64,000 bases of DNA, taken from assembly GCF_030817415.1 (NCBI RefSeq), contig NZ_JAUSZI010000002.1, positions 10,205,501-10,269,500 on the forward strand, read 5' to 3'. Shown piece by piece: positions 7,756 through 15,838 of the stretch. This DNA comes from Streptomyces umbrinus (GTDB lineage Bacteria > Actinomycetota > Actinomycetes > Streptomycetales > Streptomycetaceae). The position numbers were made by a program, and so were the translations under genes. The notes beneath the pieces are model-generated. The model had not been told where the DNA came from. It did not search any database and was given only the letters and a program-made list of their open reading frames with translations. Each line of letters starts with the position of its first letter. The first letter of the stretch is position 1.

Positions 7756-9220
7756 TCGATCCGGCGACGATCAGTTCGGCCTGCGGTCGTGATCGCCACT
7801 CCCGTAGGTCCTCGGCATAGTCCCTCACATCGGGCAGGTCGTGCCACCGGCCGGCGTGGTCGTAGAGCTCATTGGCCCGCTTCCACACGGAATGGATCGG
7901 AGCTGTGGTGCCGGCCCGGAGAGCTCTGTGGCCCAGTGTCATCGCCTGCTCAACGTCCGCTCCATCTTGCTGGAGCAGCGCGGTGGCGACGTCGAGGCCC
8001 ACCAGCGCACGGCTCCATTGAGAGGTGGAATGGCTGATCAAACCATCAATCTCATCCACAAGCCTCAGGACGCGGCCCGTGTCTCCGAGGTGGAGACGGG
8101 CCGTGACAGCGTTCGCCAACGTGCGGGCCATGGAGTATGGGCCGAAACTGATACAACTGCTCAGCCCCTCGGGAAGGCCTGAGTGGCGATCGGACAGAGC
8201 CAGGGCCTGGCCCATGACGCGCTCGCTACCCGTGCGGTCACCGCAGCGTGCAAGAGACCGGGCTCGCCCGTTGACGAGCAGGCGGATGGCCTGGTCGCTG
8301 TGCGGGGCAAGCTCGATTCCTGCGGCGGCAGCGGCATCGGACTCCTTGTACTTGCCCGCGTAGTACAAGCCCAGCGACCGTGTTCCGGCTATCCACATCT
8401 CAAGCGAGGTATCACCTGCTTCTCGGGCGAGATCCTCTGCCTCGGTGCAATACGCGTCAGCGACGGCGACCGGAGCTCCGGCGTTTACGGCCATGTAGGC
8501 CATCAGACCGGAAGCTTGGGCGATCAATCGGAAGGTCTCAGTGCGCGCGCGTGGCGGCTGTTGTCCGCCCAGGGCGAGGCCGCGCAGCTTGTCTCTCCAG
8601 CCGCGGACGCGACCGGCAAGTCGCACGGGCCCGATGTCTTCGTAGACATCGACAATGTCCTGCAAGCCCCTGCCGATCATCGCGAGGTCGGCGGGTTCCG
8701 CGTTCGACGTGGTCAGTGCTCGTGTTTGGGCGGCAACTGCCACAGGATCGTCAAATCCGAGCAGCGCTATAGTCCGCGCTACATTCGAGGTGAAGGGACC
8801 TGGCGCGGAGCCCACATACTCTTGCGCCGCCTGAGTAGCGGGAGTGACGTATTCCGGGTAGGTCGGAGGTTCGGAGGGCTTTACGACTCCGCGGAGGCTG
8901 TCGTTTGCAGGAGCCGTGGCAGTAGGTTCGCTGGCCGGGATGGTCCGGAAGAGTTCCTCGGCTGTCATATTGAACATGTGCTGCAAGACGAAACGGATAT
9001 CACGTTGCGGCATTTCGACGTCACCGCGCATCCACCGGTCGAATCTGCGTTTGGGGACGAAGATAGTCCGGAGTTTACTGGCGCGCTGTTGGTCGGCCGT
9101 TTGGTCGGCTAGCTCTTTGCCTACGTTCTGAAGAACCATGTTGAATTTCTCAACCATGGTCCAGTTGTTCTCAATGACCCTCTTGCGGAACTCGGTTGGT
9201 CTTACGGGGTCAGTCGGCAT
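7736..9220 (-). CDS. Regulator with divergent N-terminal HTH and TPR-like region
   Basis: A 494-aa protein. The N-terminal 80 residues (MVEKFNMVLQNVGKEL, then RFDRWMRGDVEMPQRDIRFVLQ) resemble the Streptomyces regulator type in which an odd HTH precedes helical repeats. From about residue 170 to the end, Ala-rich helix pairs look like tetratricopeptide repeats (SLEMWIAGTRSLGLYYAGKYKESDAAAAAG). The N-terminus parallels the protein at 10774-12249, including the PQRDxRxVL segment. The ATG at 9220 is chosen over an upstream start that would overrun the PPC gene. It overlaps that gene by 19 nt. Confidence 0.75.
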   Translation of the reverse strand: MPTDPVRPTEFRKRVIENNWTMVEKFNMVLQNVGKELADQTADQQRASKLRTIFVPKRRFDRWMRGDVEMPQRDIRFVLQHMFNMTAEELFRTIPASEPTATAPANDSLRGVVKPSEPPTYPEYVTPATQAAQEYVGSAPGPFTSNVARTIALLGFDDPVAVAAQTRALTTSNAEPADLAMIGRGLQDIVDVYEDIGPVRLAGRVRGWRDKLRGLALGGQQPPRARTETFRLIAQASGLMAYMAVNAGAPVAVADAYCTEAEDLAREAGDTSLEMWIAGTRSLGLYYAGKYKESDAAAAAGIELAPHSDQAIRLLVNGRARSLARCGDRTGSERVMGQALALSDRHSGLPEGLSSCISFGPYSMARTLANAVTARLHLGDTGRVLRLVDEIDGLISHSTSQWSRALVGLDVATALLQQDGADVEQAMTLGHRALRAGTTAPIHSVWKRANELYDHAGRWHDLPDVRDYAEDLREWRSRPQAELIVAGSSAGSAL

Positions 9221-9690
9221 GCCCGTGGCACCTCCGGCTCGAATCTCAGGAGGGGCACCTTGAGGCCTGGGCCCGTGGGTCTTATGAGGGCCGGTCCGGT
9301 AAATTCCTCCACAACGAGTTCGGCGATGAACTGAACCTGAGCGCTGAAGAGATGGCTTGTGCGAGCTTCCGCGGATGATTCCTTGAGGCCGGTCGTGATG
9401 TGGATGTGCGGGGCCAGGCGATCGGTCTCTGGGTCCCACGCCAGGGTGCCGCTGCCTATCACTTCGAGGTTGTGGACCGTGACTGCTGCCCAGAGGGGGG
9501 CTTCGGGATCCTCCAGGGGGCCGCTAGTGCCCACGATCTCAGCGGAACGGAACCCCCCGATCAGTGTCGGGATATGGCCGGATCGGATCTCGTTGTCCTG
9601 GCAGAACTTCTCCAGCGAGGGGAAGAAGTCATCACCGTGGTCCAGGACAAGCACGAACTTCCGGCCGGTGGTGATCCGGGTGGCGCGCAT
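9202..9690 (-). CDS. PPC (DUF296) domain protein
   Basis: A 162-aa protein with the plant-and-prokaryote-conserved (PPC/DUF296) fold: VLVLDHGDDFFPSLEKFCQDNEIRSG, IGGFRSAEIVG, LWAAVTVHNLEVIGSGTLAW and the family's His-rich strand PHIHITTGL. Bacterial members form trimers of unknown ligand. The ATG start is preceded by GGAGA at normal spacing; an upstream start at 9750 would overlap the asparaginase. It lies between asparaginase and a regulator gene in one operon. Confidence 0.85.
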   Translation of the reverse strand: MRATRITTGRKFVLVLDHGDDFFPSLEKFCQDNEIRSGHIPTLIGGFRSAEIVGTSGPLEDPEAPLWAAVTVHNLEVIGSGTLAWDPETDRLAPHIHITTGLKESSAEARTSHLFSAQVQFIAELVVEEFTGPALIRPTGPGLKVPLLRFEPEVPRACRLTP

Positions 9691-9712
9691 GAACTCTCCG
9701 TCCGAATGAGTG

Positions 9713-10720
9713 TCAGCTGTAGCGAGCGAACGCAGTGCGGAGGGTTCCACGGTCCGATCCGGCGGCCAGATGTGCCATCAAGAGCATTCTGGCCTTGAGC
9801 GGGTCGAGGGAACCGCCACTGATGAGGCCCCGTTCAAGGAGGTCACGCTCCGATCCTGCGAAGCCGTAGGTATGGGACAGCACGGATCCGGAACCGGTGC
9901 GGGATGCCAGTACAACGGGAATCCGGGTGGCCAGCGCCTGGAGGCGCTGGACCCAGCAGCTGGGGACGTGTCCTGCACCGAAGGCTGCAATCACGACGCC
10001 GTCGACATGCGCTTCCAGTCCATCGAGTAGTGCTCCAGTGCTGCCCAACGCCGCGGTGACCACCTCGACGCTGACCGGCCGCGCCAGCGGCAGAGGTACA
10101 CCTGGAGTTCGGTCGAACCAGTAGTGGATCTTTGCGACGCCTTCTGTGACGTGCCCGATAGGGCCGGTGCTGGGGGAGGCGAACGCGGCCGTGCTGGTGC
10201 TATGGATCTTGCGGACGTGACGGGCGGAGTGGATGTGGTCAGCGAAGCAGACCAACACGCCGAGATCGCGGGCTTCGGAGCTTCCGGCAGTGCGCACGGC
10301 GGACAGCAGATTGGCCGGCCCGTCGGCCCCGGGCATCGAGGCATGGCGCATCGCGCCTGTGAGGACCACCGGTGCAGCCCCTTGATACAGCAGGTCCAAA
10401 AGCCAGGCGGTCTCTTCGATCGTGTCGGTGCCCTGGACGACGACAATGCCGGTCGCACCCTCGGCTGTCGCTTTATGGAGTCGCTCTGCCAGCCGGGCAA
10501 TGTCCTCGACCGCGAGCGAGGCACCAGGTACCTGTAGATAGTCGTCGACCGTGATGATCGCCTCGTCCTGGAGCTCCGGGACTGCGCCCACGAGATCCGA
10601 ACCCGTGAGGGTGGGGGTTGCCCCGCCCGATGCCTGGTTGGACGGATTTGTCATGGTGATGGTGCCGCCGAGTGAGACCACCCTGATGTGCCGCTCGGTA
10701 TCGGAGAGTGCATTGGGCAA
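9713..10720 (-). CDS. L-asparaginase (type I/II family)
   Basis: A 335-aa asparaginase that hydrolyses L-asparagine to aspartate and ammonia. Hallmarks are the N-terminal VSLGGTITMT with the nucleophilic Thr, VVVQGTDTIEETAWLLD with the TDT motif near residue 100, and PVVLTGAMR. There is no signal peptide, so it is cytoplasmic. The start appears to be TTG, with GAAAGG about 9 nt upstream. It sits 22 nt before the PPC gene and 53 nt after the regulator gene at 10774-12249. Confidence 0.92.
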   Translation of the reverse strand: MPNALSDTERHIRVVSLGGTITMTNPSNQASGGATPTLTGSDLVGAVPELQDEAIITVDDYLQVPGASLAVEDIARLAERLHKATAEGATGIVVVQGTDTIEETAWLLDLLYQGAAPVVLTGAMRHASMPGADGPANLLSAVRTAGSSEARDLGVLVCFADHIHSARHVRKIHSTSTAAFASPSTGPIGHVTEGVAKIHYWFDRTPGVPLPLARPVSVEVVTAALGSTGALLDGLEAHVDGVVIAAFGAGHVPSCWVQRLQALATRIPVVLASRTGSGSVLSHTYGFAGSERDLLERGLISGGSLDPLKARMLLMAHLAAGSDRGTLRTAFARYS

Positions 10721-10773
10721 GATCGTGGCCTTTCGTGGTGCAGGCAGATTGGGGCGCGGACATGGAGGAGGGC

Positions 10774-12249
10774 CTACAAGCTCGGGTCGCGGGCGCCGAC
10801 GAAGCGCAGCGCCTCATCGACCCCTGCGAGGGTGAGATGTCTGCAGTGGGGCTGGATGAGACCGGAAACGCCGCTCTCGCCTAGTTCTCGACAGTGGTGC
10901 ACCAGCCACGCCCAGTCGAGACGGAGGTAGTCAGCGAGGGCACGTAGTCGAGACTCGGCATCGGGGCCCGCCATTACGCTCTGGTCGTTGGCGTCCTTCA
11001 AGTGGTCGCAGCAGCTGCGTAAGTACGAGCGCTGACGAATCGTGTCCACATCCCAGATGGATTGCGTTCGAGCCCAGTTGGCCACGATCGCGCGGTCACC
11101 GGGCACCAGAGCGAACCCATCCACTTCAGAGAGCTCGGAGTGCGCTGTCATGGCGACACGGACTCCGTGGCGTTCCATCAGGGCCACAGCAAGGAACAAC
11201 AGAATGCGCTCGTAGCATCCGCTACGCGCCACTTCAGTCTCTGGGACCACGAACACTCGCGGCGCGGACATGTCCTTGACGTACTGCACCTTATGTCTGA
11301 AGAACAGCCACGAGGAGGCCTGCTCACCAGTCTGCTCTCGCGTCCAAAAGGCAGTAGGCGCGGCGCCTTCTGTCAGGTGGCCCCGGATGTACCGTGCGCA
11401 GAAGTTTGATCCCATCCAATTCACGCTGGCGGAGGTGAGTGCGGGCCGTGCCATCGGGCTTGCTGCGGACCGTGTCAGCGTGAGGTATGTGTTCAGTGCA
11501 GCCTGTTGCTCAGCCAGGGCGTGGTCGTCGGCCAGCAGGCCGGCATCCCACTGGCGGAGGGACCAGATGATGGCGTATGTGAGCTCGGTGAGCTCGTAGG
11601 CGCGTGGCACCTTCACGGCCATCTCGTCATCAGGCAGAGTCGCCGTGAGGCTTCGGACGGTCGCTGAGTCGATGACATAGAGGCGCGTACCACTGGCATC
11701 GTGATCATCCGCGCCAATGATCAATCCGGGTCGCGCCGGCCGGAGAAACCGGCGAAGGGCATCACCGTTGGTGGGGCGGATGCTGATCCAATCACCCTGA
11801 CCAGTAGCGGGGTGGACCTGGACGGCTGTTGTGGTGCCATCGAAGACGTTGCGGCCGGTCAACTCCCAGAGATCGGCGGTGTCAGCCATGGACGAGAAGA
11901 CTCGCGAGGTTGGCCAGCGTTCGGCAACGAGAGCCAAGGCGTGGCCGCCGGACCCGCCCTTTGCGCTCTGCAGCGCGTAGCCGTCAGGAGCAGGGCTGAA
12001 CAACTCGTCGCACCGGTAGCCCAACAACCGCTCCAGCACGAGTCTCGCGTCACGCTGTGGGGTGCCACACCAAGTGCCGGAGACCCACCTGTTGAACGTG
12101 CTGCGTGGGACCGTAGAGGTCTCGACTGCACGGGAGTTGAGTTCTCGGCCCAGGTCCCGCGCCGTCGCCTCGTAGTGGTGGCTGAACACATACGGGTCGT
12201 CCCAGTGGAGTTCCTGGAGGCGGAGCCGGAACAACGTGGGGCGAGGCAT
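10774..12249 (-). CDS. Regulator-like protein, paralogue of the one at 7736-9220
   Basis: A 491-aa protein. The N-terminal 85 residues (FSHHYEATARDLGREL, STFNRWVSGTW, PQRDARLVLERLLGYRCDELF) align by eye with the N-terminus of the 7736-9220 regulator, so both probably share a DNA-binding domain. The remainder is different, with no TPR pattern and no family I can name. It contains blocks such as PGLIIGADDHDASGTRLYVIDS and RVFVVPETEVARSGCYERILLFLAVALMERHGV. The ATG is preceded by GGAAGG. It is the first gene of the operon running down to 6997. Confidence 0.7.
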   Translation of the reverse strand: MPRPTLFRLRLQELHWDDPYVFSHHYEATARDLGRELNSRAVETSTVPRSTFNRWVSGTWCGTPQRDARLVLERLLGYRCDELFSPAPDGYALQSAKGGSGGHALALVAERWPTSRVFSSMADTADLWELTGRNVFDGTTTAVQVHPATGQGDWISIRPTNGDALRRFLRPARPGLIIGADDHDASGTRLYVIDSATVRSLTATLPDDEMAVKVPRAYELTELTYAIIWSLRQWDAGLLADDHALAEQQAALNTYLTLTRSAASPMARPALTSASVNWMGSNFCARYIRGHLTEGAAPTAFWTREQTGEQASSWLFFRHKVQYVKDMSAPRVFVVPETEVARSGCYERILLFLAVALMERHGVRVAMTAHSELSEVDGFALVPGDRAIVANWARTQSIWDVDTIRQRSYLRSCCDHLKDANDQSVMAGPDAESRLRALADYLRLDWAWLVHHCRELGESGVSGLIQPHCRHLTLAGVDEALRFVGARDPSL

Positions 12250-12320
12250 CTCGGACCTTCCTGGGGCGAAGGCAGGGAAGAAGCAGGCGGTCAGGTGATC
12301 TGAATCACTACGCAACTATG

Positions 12321-12345
12321 CTTGCCGCGTCCGTCAGTTGGCAAG
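12321..12345. promoter_or_regulatory. Inverted repeat CTTGCC-N13-GGCAAG in a divergent promoter region
   Basis: Perfect 6-bp arms spaced by 13 nt lie in the 198-bp region between the divergent genes starting at 12249 (-) and 12448 (+). Together with the adjacent palindrome it is a candidate operator for one of the regulators encoded on either side. Binding is inferred only from symmetry and position. Confidence 0.45.
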
Positions 12346-12350
12346 CCACA

Positions 12351-12367
12351 TCATGCAAATTGCATGA
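12351..12367. promoter_or_regulatory. Palindrome TCATGCAA-A-TTGCATGA
   Basis: A 17-nt perfect odd-centred palindrome with 8-bp arms, about 80 nt upstream of the DUF5753 regulator start and 100 nt upstream of the opposing regulator. Its AT-rich core stands out in a high-GC background. It is a likely binding site for a dimeric HTH protein. Confidence 0.55.
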
Positions 12368-12447
12368 CTGGAGTTGCAGCCTGTTGAGTTCACTGATGCC
12401 GTGGCACACTGCATCAAGCGACCGGAAGCAGGGGGAAGGGATCAGAC

Positions 12448-13317
12448 GTGAGCGAGCCCAAGGCCGCCCCGACCGTCCTCCAGATCGTCCTGGGGCGACG
12501 GTTGGCGATGCTGCGGGATGCGGCGAGCCTCAGTGCGCTCGATGCTGCCACGCAGCTACGCATTGCAGTGTCGACGGTCACCAGGATGGAGAGGGCCGAG
12601 ACCCCGCTGAAGTATGCGTACGTGAAGACGCTCCTCGAGATCTACGGGGTCGGCCAGGCCGAGATCAGCGAGTTTCTCGCCCTGATCGACAAGGCAAGCA
12701 TTCCCGGCTGGTGGCAGAGTTTTCGCGACGCGCTGCCTGGCTGGTTCGGCGTCCATGTATCGCTGGAAACCTCGGCCACTCACATCCGGACCTACGAGTC
12801 CCAAGTGATCCCCGGCCTCCTGCAGACCGAAGACTATGCTCGTGCTGTGCTGTCGGTTGGCCTGCCGCGGCCATCCCCTGACGTCGTCGAGCGCCGGGTA
12901 AGTCTCCGTACCAAGCGGCAAGACCTCCTCAACCGGGTAGAGCCCAGACCTCCTCAGCTGTGGGTCGTGATGGATGAGACATGCCTGCGCAAAAGGGTGG
13001 GCGATCGCCGGGTGATGTCTGATCAGATTGACCACCTTTTGCAGGTTGCGGAACTTCAGAACGTGACCATGCAGGTCTGCCCGTTCGAAGCCGGGCTCCA
13101 CCCCGGTTCCTTCGGCCCGTTCACAATATTCCGCTTTGACATCCCGGAAATGTCCGACGTTGTATGTACTGACAGCCTGAGTCGTGCGCACTACAGCGAG
13201 GACGGTGAAGAAGTGGCACTCTACCGTCAGGCTTTCGATCAGATGAGCACGTACGCATTGCCAATAGGACGCACCAAGCAGTTTCTTGCTGACGTCCGCA
13301 AGGAGCTATCCGCATGA
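12448..13317 (+). CDS. XRE-family regulator with DUF5753 (WhiJ-like)
   Basis: A 289-aa protein. The N-terminal HTH_XRE (LGRRLAMLRDAASLSALDAATQLRIAVSTVTRMERAE, about residues 14-50) is followed by a DUF5753 domain containing ESQVIPGLLQTEDYARAVL and the C-terminal FGPFTIFRFD. Such proteins pair with small DUF397 partners in Streptomyces developmental and antibiotic control. The start is GTG with a GGGGGAAGGG ribosome site. The stop overlaps the DUF397 start (ATGA). Confidence 0.93.
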   Translation: MSEPKAAPTVLQIVLGRRLAMLRDAASLSALDAATQLRIAVSTVTRMERAETPLKYAYVKTLLEIYGVGQAEISEFLALIDKASIPGWWQSFRDALPGWFGVHVSLETSATHIRTYESQVIPGLLQTEDYARAVLSVGLPRPSPDVVERRVSLRTKRQDLLNRVEPRPPQLWVVMDETCLRKRVGDRRVMSDQIDHLLQVAELQNVTMQVCPFEAGLHPGSFGPFTIFRFDIPEMSDVVCTDSLSRAHYSEDGEEVALYRQAFDQMSTYALPIGRTKQFLADVRKELSA

Positions 13318-13544
13318 ATCATGTAATCAATGCAGCTGCCGACCTGGGAACGGAACAGTGGCAGAAGCCCTGGAGCGGCAGCAACGGGGGAAACTGCGTC
13401 GAGGTGAAGCAACTCGCCGACGGTCGAGTGGCTCTGCGTCAATCCACCGAACCAGATGGCCCTGCATTGATCTACACCGCTGCCGAGATCAGTGCCTTCG
13501 TCGAAGGAGCCAAGGCCGGCGCCGCCGATTTTCTTCTTGCCTGA
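13314..13544 (+). CDS. DUF397 partner protein
   Basis: A 76-aa DUF397 protein with the family's WSGSNGGNCVEV motif and VALRQSTEPDGPALIYT near the middle. These proteins bind or antagonise the cognate DUF5753 HTH regulator encoded just upstream. It overlaps that gene by 4 nt and precedes the DUF574 methyltransferase gene by 48 nt. Confidence 0.93.
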   Translation: MNHVINAAADLGTEQWQKPWSGSNGGNCVEVKQLADGRVALRQSTEPDGPALIYTAAEISAFVEGAKAGAADFLLA

Positions 13545-13592
13545 TCTCACGCAGCAGCAAGTGGTCCACATGCCCGCAGGGAGGGGAAATCG

Positions 13593-14393
13593 ATGACAGA
13601 TGCAGGACAAGAGTTAGAGCCCATCGACACCAGCACGCCGCACCCGGCCCGCATGTACAACTGGTACCTGGGCGGTAAGGACTGGTACCCCGCCGATCGG
13701 GAGGCTGGCGAGCAGGTCAAGAGGTTCTTTCCCGCCGTAGCGGAACTGGCACAAGCCAACCGGAGGTTCATGCATCGGGCTTCTCGCATGCTGGCTGAGC
13801 AGGGGGTCCGACAGTTCCTCGACATCGGCACCGGCATTCCGGAGGAACCGAACCTGCACCAAGTGGTCCAGAGAGTCTCGCCGAACTCCAAAGTTGTGTA
13901 CACGGACTACGACCCGATCGTTCTGCGCCATGCCGAGGCCCTCTTGCGGAGCACACCCGAGGGGCGCACCGACTACATTCAGGCCGATGTCAGGGAACCT
14001 CAGAAAATTCTCGAAGCAGCGCGAGACATCCTCAACTTCGAGGAACCTATAGCACTTTCCATGGTTGCTCTCCTTCACTTCGTCTCCGACGAGTTCAAGC
14101 CCTACGAATTGGTGCGCGAGCTACTGGAGCCTCTGCCTCATGGAAGCTACCTTGTCCTTTCCCACGTGACCGGGGACTTTGACCCTGAGGACTGGGAACG
14201 CATCGTTGAGATCTACCGCCAGAAAGGCACGCCAGCACAAGTGCGATCTCGTGAGGAGTTCGCCGACTTCTTTACTGGCCTGTGCCTCCTCGAGCCCGGC
14301 GTGGACGTAGTCACGAACTGGCATCTCCCTCCGGAGCAACAGCAGGAAACTCAACAAGTCCCCCTGTACGTGGGAGTTGCGCAGAAGCAATAG
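13593..14393 (+). CDS. DUF574-type SAM-dependent methyltransferase-like protein
   Basis: A 266-aa protein of the Streptomyces DUF574 family: TPHPARMYNWYLGGKDWYPADR at the N-terminus, then FLDIGTGIPEEPNLHQV (AdoMet-binding loop) and VYTDYDPIVLRHAEALL. A conserved third gene beside DUF5753/DUF397 pairs is common in this genus. The methyl acceptor is unknown. About 220 noncoding bases follow before the Nudix gene; nothing definite is seen in them. Confidence 0.9.
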   Translation: MTDAGQELEPIDTSTPHPARMYNWYLGGKDWYPADREAGEQVKRFFPAVAELAQANRRFMHRASRMLAEQGVRQFLDIGTGIPEEPNLHQVVQRVSPNSKVVYTDYDPIVLRHAEALLRSTPEGRTDYIQADVREPQKILEAARDILNFEEPIALSMVALLHFVSDEFKPYELVRELLEPLPHGSYLVLSHVTGDFDPEDWERIVEIYRQKGTPAQVRSREEFADFFTGLCLLEPGVDVVTNWHLPPEQQQETQQVPLYVGVAQKQ

Positions 14394-14614
14394 TCGTTGC
14401 CCCGTACCGTGATCTCGATGTGCGCCGGGTACACCCCCCTGAGGGGACCTCGACCAGGTACCGGGGTGGCAGCCTGCGTCCCCAAGTAGCGACCAGGAGC
14501 TCATCGGAGGCCCGCCGGGATGATGCACCACGTTTTAGGCGCTGCTTGTGGTCTTTTCAGCTGTCGCCTTCTGGGCTGCTTTACCCGCCTTCGGGCACTG
14601 CCACACTGAAAGAC

Positions 14615-15091
14615 ATGACGACCTCCACTCCGCCGCTGAGGGAAGCCGCCCGCGCCATCGTCCTCGACGCGGAGGATCGCCTCCTGCTGCTGCGCTACGA
14701 CGAGAACGGCGGCTTCTGGGCCACACCCGGCGGCTCCCTGGAGGACGGGGAGGACTACGACACTGCGACGCTCCGCGAACTGCGGGAAGAACTCGGTATC
14801 GACGAGAAGGCGGTCGAGCTGGGGGCGCAGCTCGCGGAGCGCAGCAAAGACCACCTCGTCGGCGGGCGGGAGGTACGGCAGGTGGAGAAGTACTTCCTCA
14901 CCCGAGTCTGGGCAGCCGAAGTCGACCCGGCCCGGGCATCGCAGCCCGACAACATCCGCGAGCACCGGTGGTGGACCCTCGCCGAGCTGCGCGCCACGGG
15001 CGAGACGGTCTACCCGCACGGTCTCGCCGACCTGGTCACCGGCGTCGTCGCGCACGGTGCACCCCCGCGCCCCGTCGTCCTGACCGTCTGA
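14615..15091 (+). CDS. Nudix hydrolase
   Basis: A 158-aa protein with a complete Nudix box: GGSLEDGEDYDTATLRELRE followed by ELGI, the canonical GX5EX7REUXEEXGU metal-binding motif. Nudix enzymes cleave nucleoside diphosphate-linked compounds; the substrate cannot be read from sequence. I start it at the ATG in AAAGACATGACG; a longer upstream frame has no supporting motif. A second Nudix-like gene follows 35 nt downstream. Confidence 0.9.
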   Translation: MTTSTPPLREAARAIVLDAEDRLLLLRYDENGGFWATPGGSLEDGEDYDTATLRELREELGIDEKAVELGAQLAERSKDHLVGGREVRQVEKYFLTRVWAAEVDPARASQPDNIREHRWWTLAELRATGETVYPHGLADLVTGVVAHGAPPRPVVLTV

Positions 15092-15126
15092 GTCCCTCAG
15101 GCTGCGCGGGGCAGCAGACTGCGGAC

Positions 15127-15468
15127 ATGACTCAGCACCGCCCGACCCACCCTTCCCGGTCGTATGCCGCCGTACTCTGCGACGTCGACGTCCTGCAGCC
15201 CACGGACAACGGGGCACTCCTGGCCGGACGTATGTCGCCGCTGACCGCCACCCCCGGCCGCTGGCAGCTCCCGGGCGGATCCGTTGAATACCCCGACGGC
15301 AACGACCCCCTCGACGCCGCGGCACTGCGCCACAACGCAGCCCGCGAACTTGCCGAGGAAATCGGCATCGGCACGGACTCGGATGCCCTGACGCTGTGGG
15401 CCATCGTCCGCGGCACGGGTGGATCCCGGGGCCACGGCCGCGCTCCCAAAGTCACCTCAGCCGGGTGA
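15127..15468 (+). CDS. Short Nudix-like protein, probably truncated
   Basis: 113 aa from the ATG at 15127. The Nudix box is present with a short insert: LPGGSVEYPDGNDPLD and then ARELAEEIGIG. The chain stops soon after WAIVRGTGG, about 40-50 residues short of a normal Nudix fold, so the C-terminal helix and strand are missing. It may be a remnant or a frameshifted gene. It follows the full-length Nudix gene directly. Confidence 0.55.
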   Translation: MTQHRPTHPSRSYAAVLCDVDVLQPTDNGALLAGRMSPLTATPGRWQLPGGSVEYPDGNDPLDAAALRHNAARELAEEIGIGTDSDALTLWAIVRGTGGSRGHGRAPKVTSAG

Positions 15469-15703
15469 CGGCCACGGCGTGCCGCGTCGTCCCCGCCAGA
15501 ATCTCGACGACGGCCCCAGCTACACCTGGCAGACCACTGGCCAGTCCCCGGAGGCGAAGCACTTCTTCCCTGTGCTGGAGAAGGAGATGGGCACCGCGTT
15601 CCTCCAGTACGGCGGGGTGTGCGAGCATCTCGCTTCGCCGCCCGGCTACCTGCCGCCTCCGACGGACTGCCGTCCCCGGCCGGTACTTGAGCGCGGCATC
15701 TGA
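15419..15703 (+). other. Weak ORF, possible gene remnant
   Basis: A 94-codon frame overlaps the end of the truncated Nudix gene. Its middle part (DDGPSYTWQTTGQSPEAKHF followed by PVLEKEMG) reads like genuine protein, but no start is convincing and no family is recognised. It may be debris from the same rearrangement that shortened the Nudix gene. The stretch 15704-15838 shows nothing further. Confidence 0.25.
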
Positions 15704-15838
15704 CACCACCGCTTTGTGGCGGCGCTCCGACGTCCGCGGTGGGGGGGCAACGGGGTAGTGCCGCTGCCCGTCGGTGTGCAGGGCCTGGTGGACCTGGCCC
15801 GGCTTGGCAGTGAATCGCCGCCGCCCACGCAGTGTTCG

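Noticed and set aside
14548-15468. 306-codon frame across both Nudix genes
   Set aside because: Only the last 113 codons carry a Nudix box; the upstream part is a shadow of the first Nudix gene.
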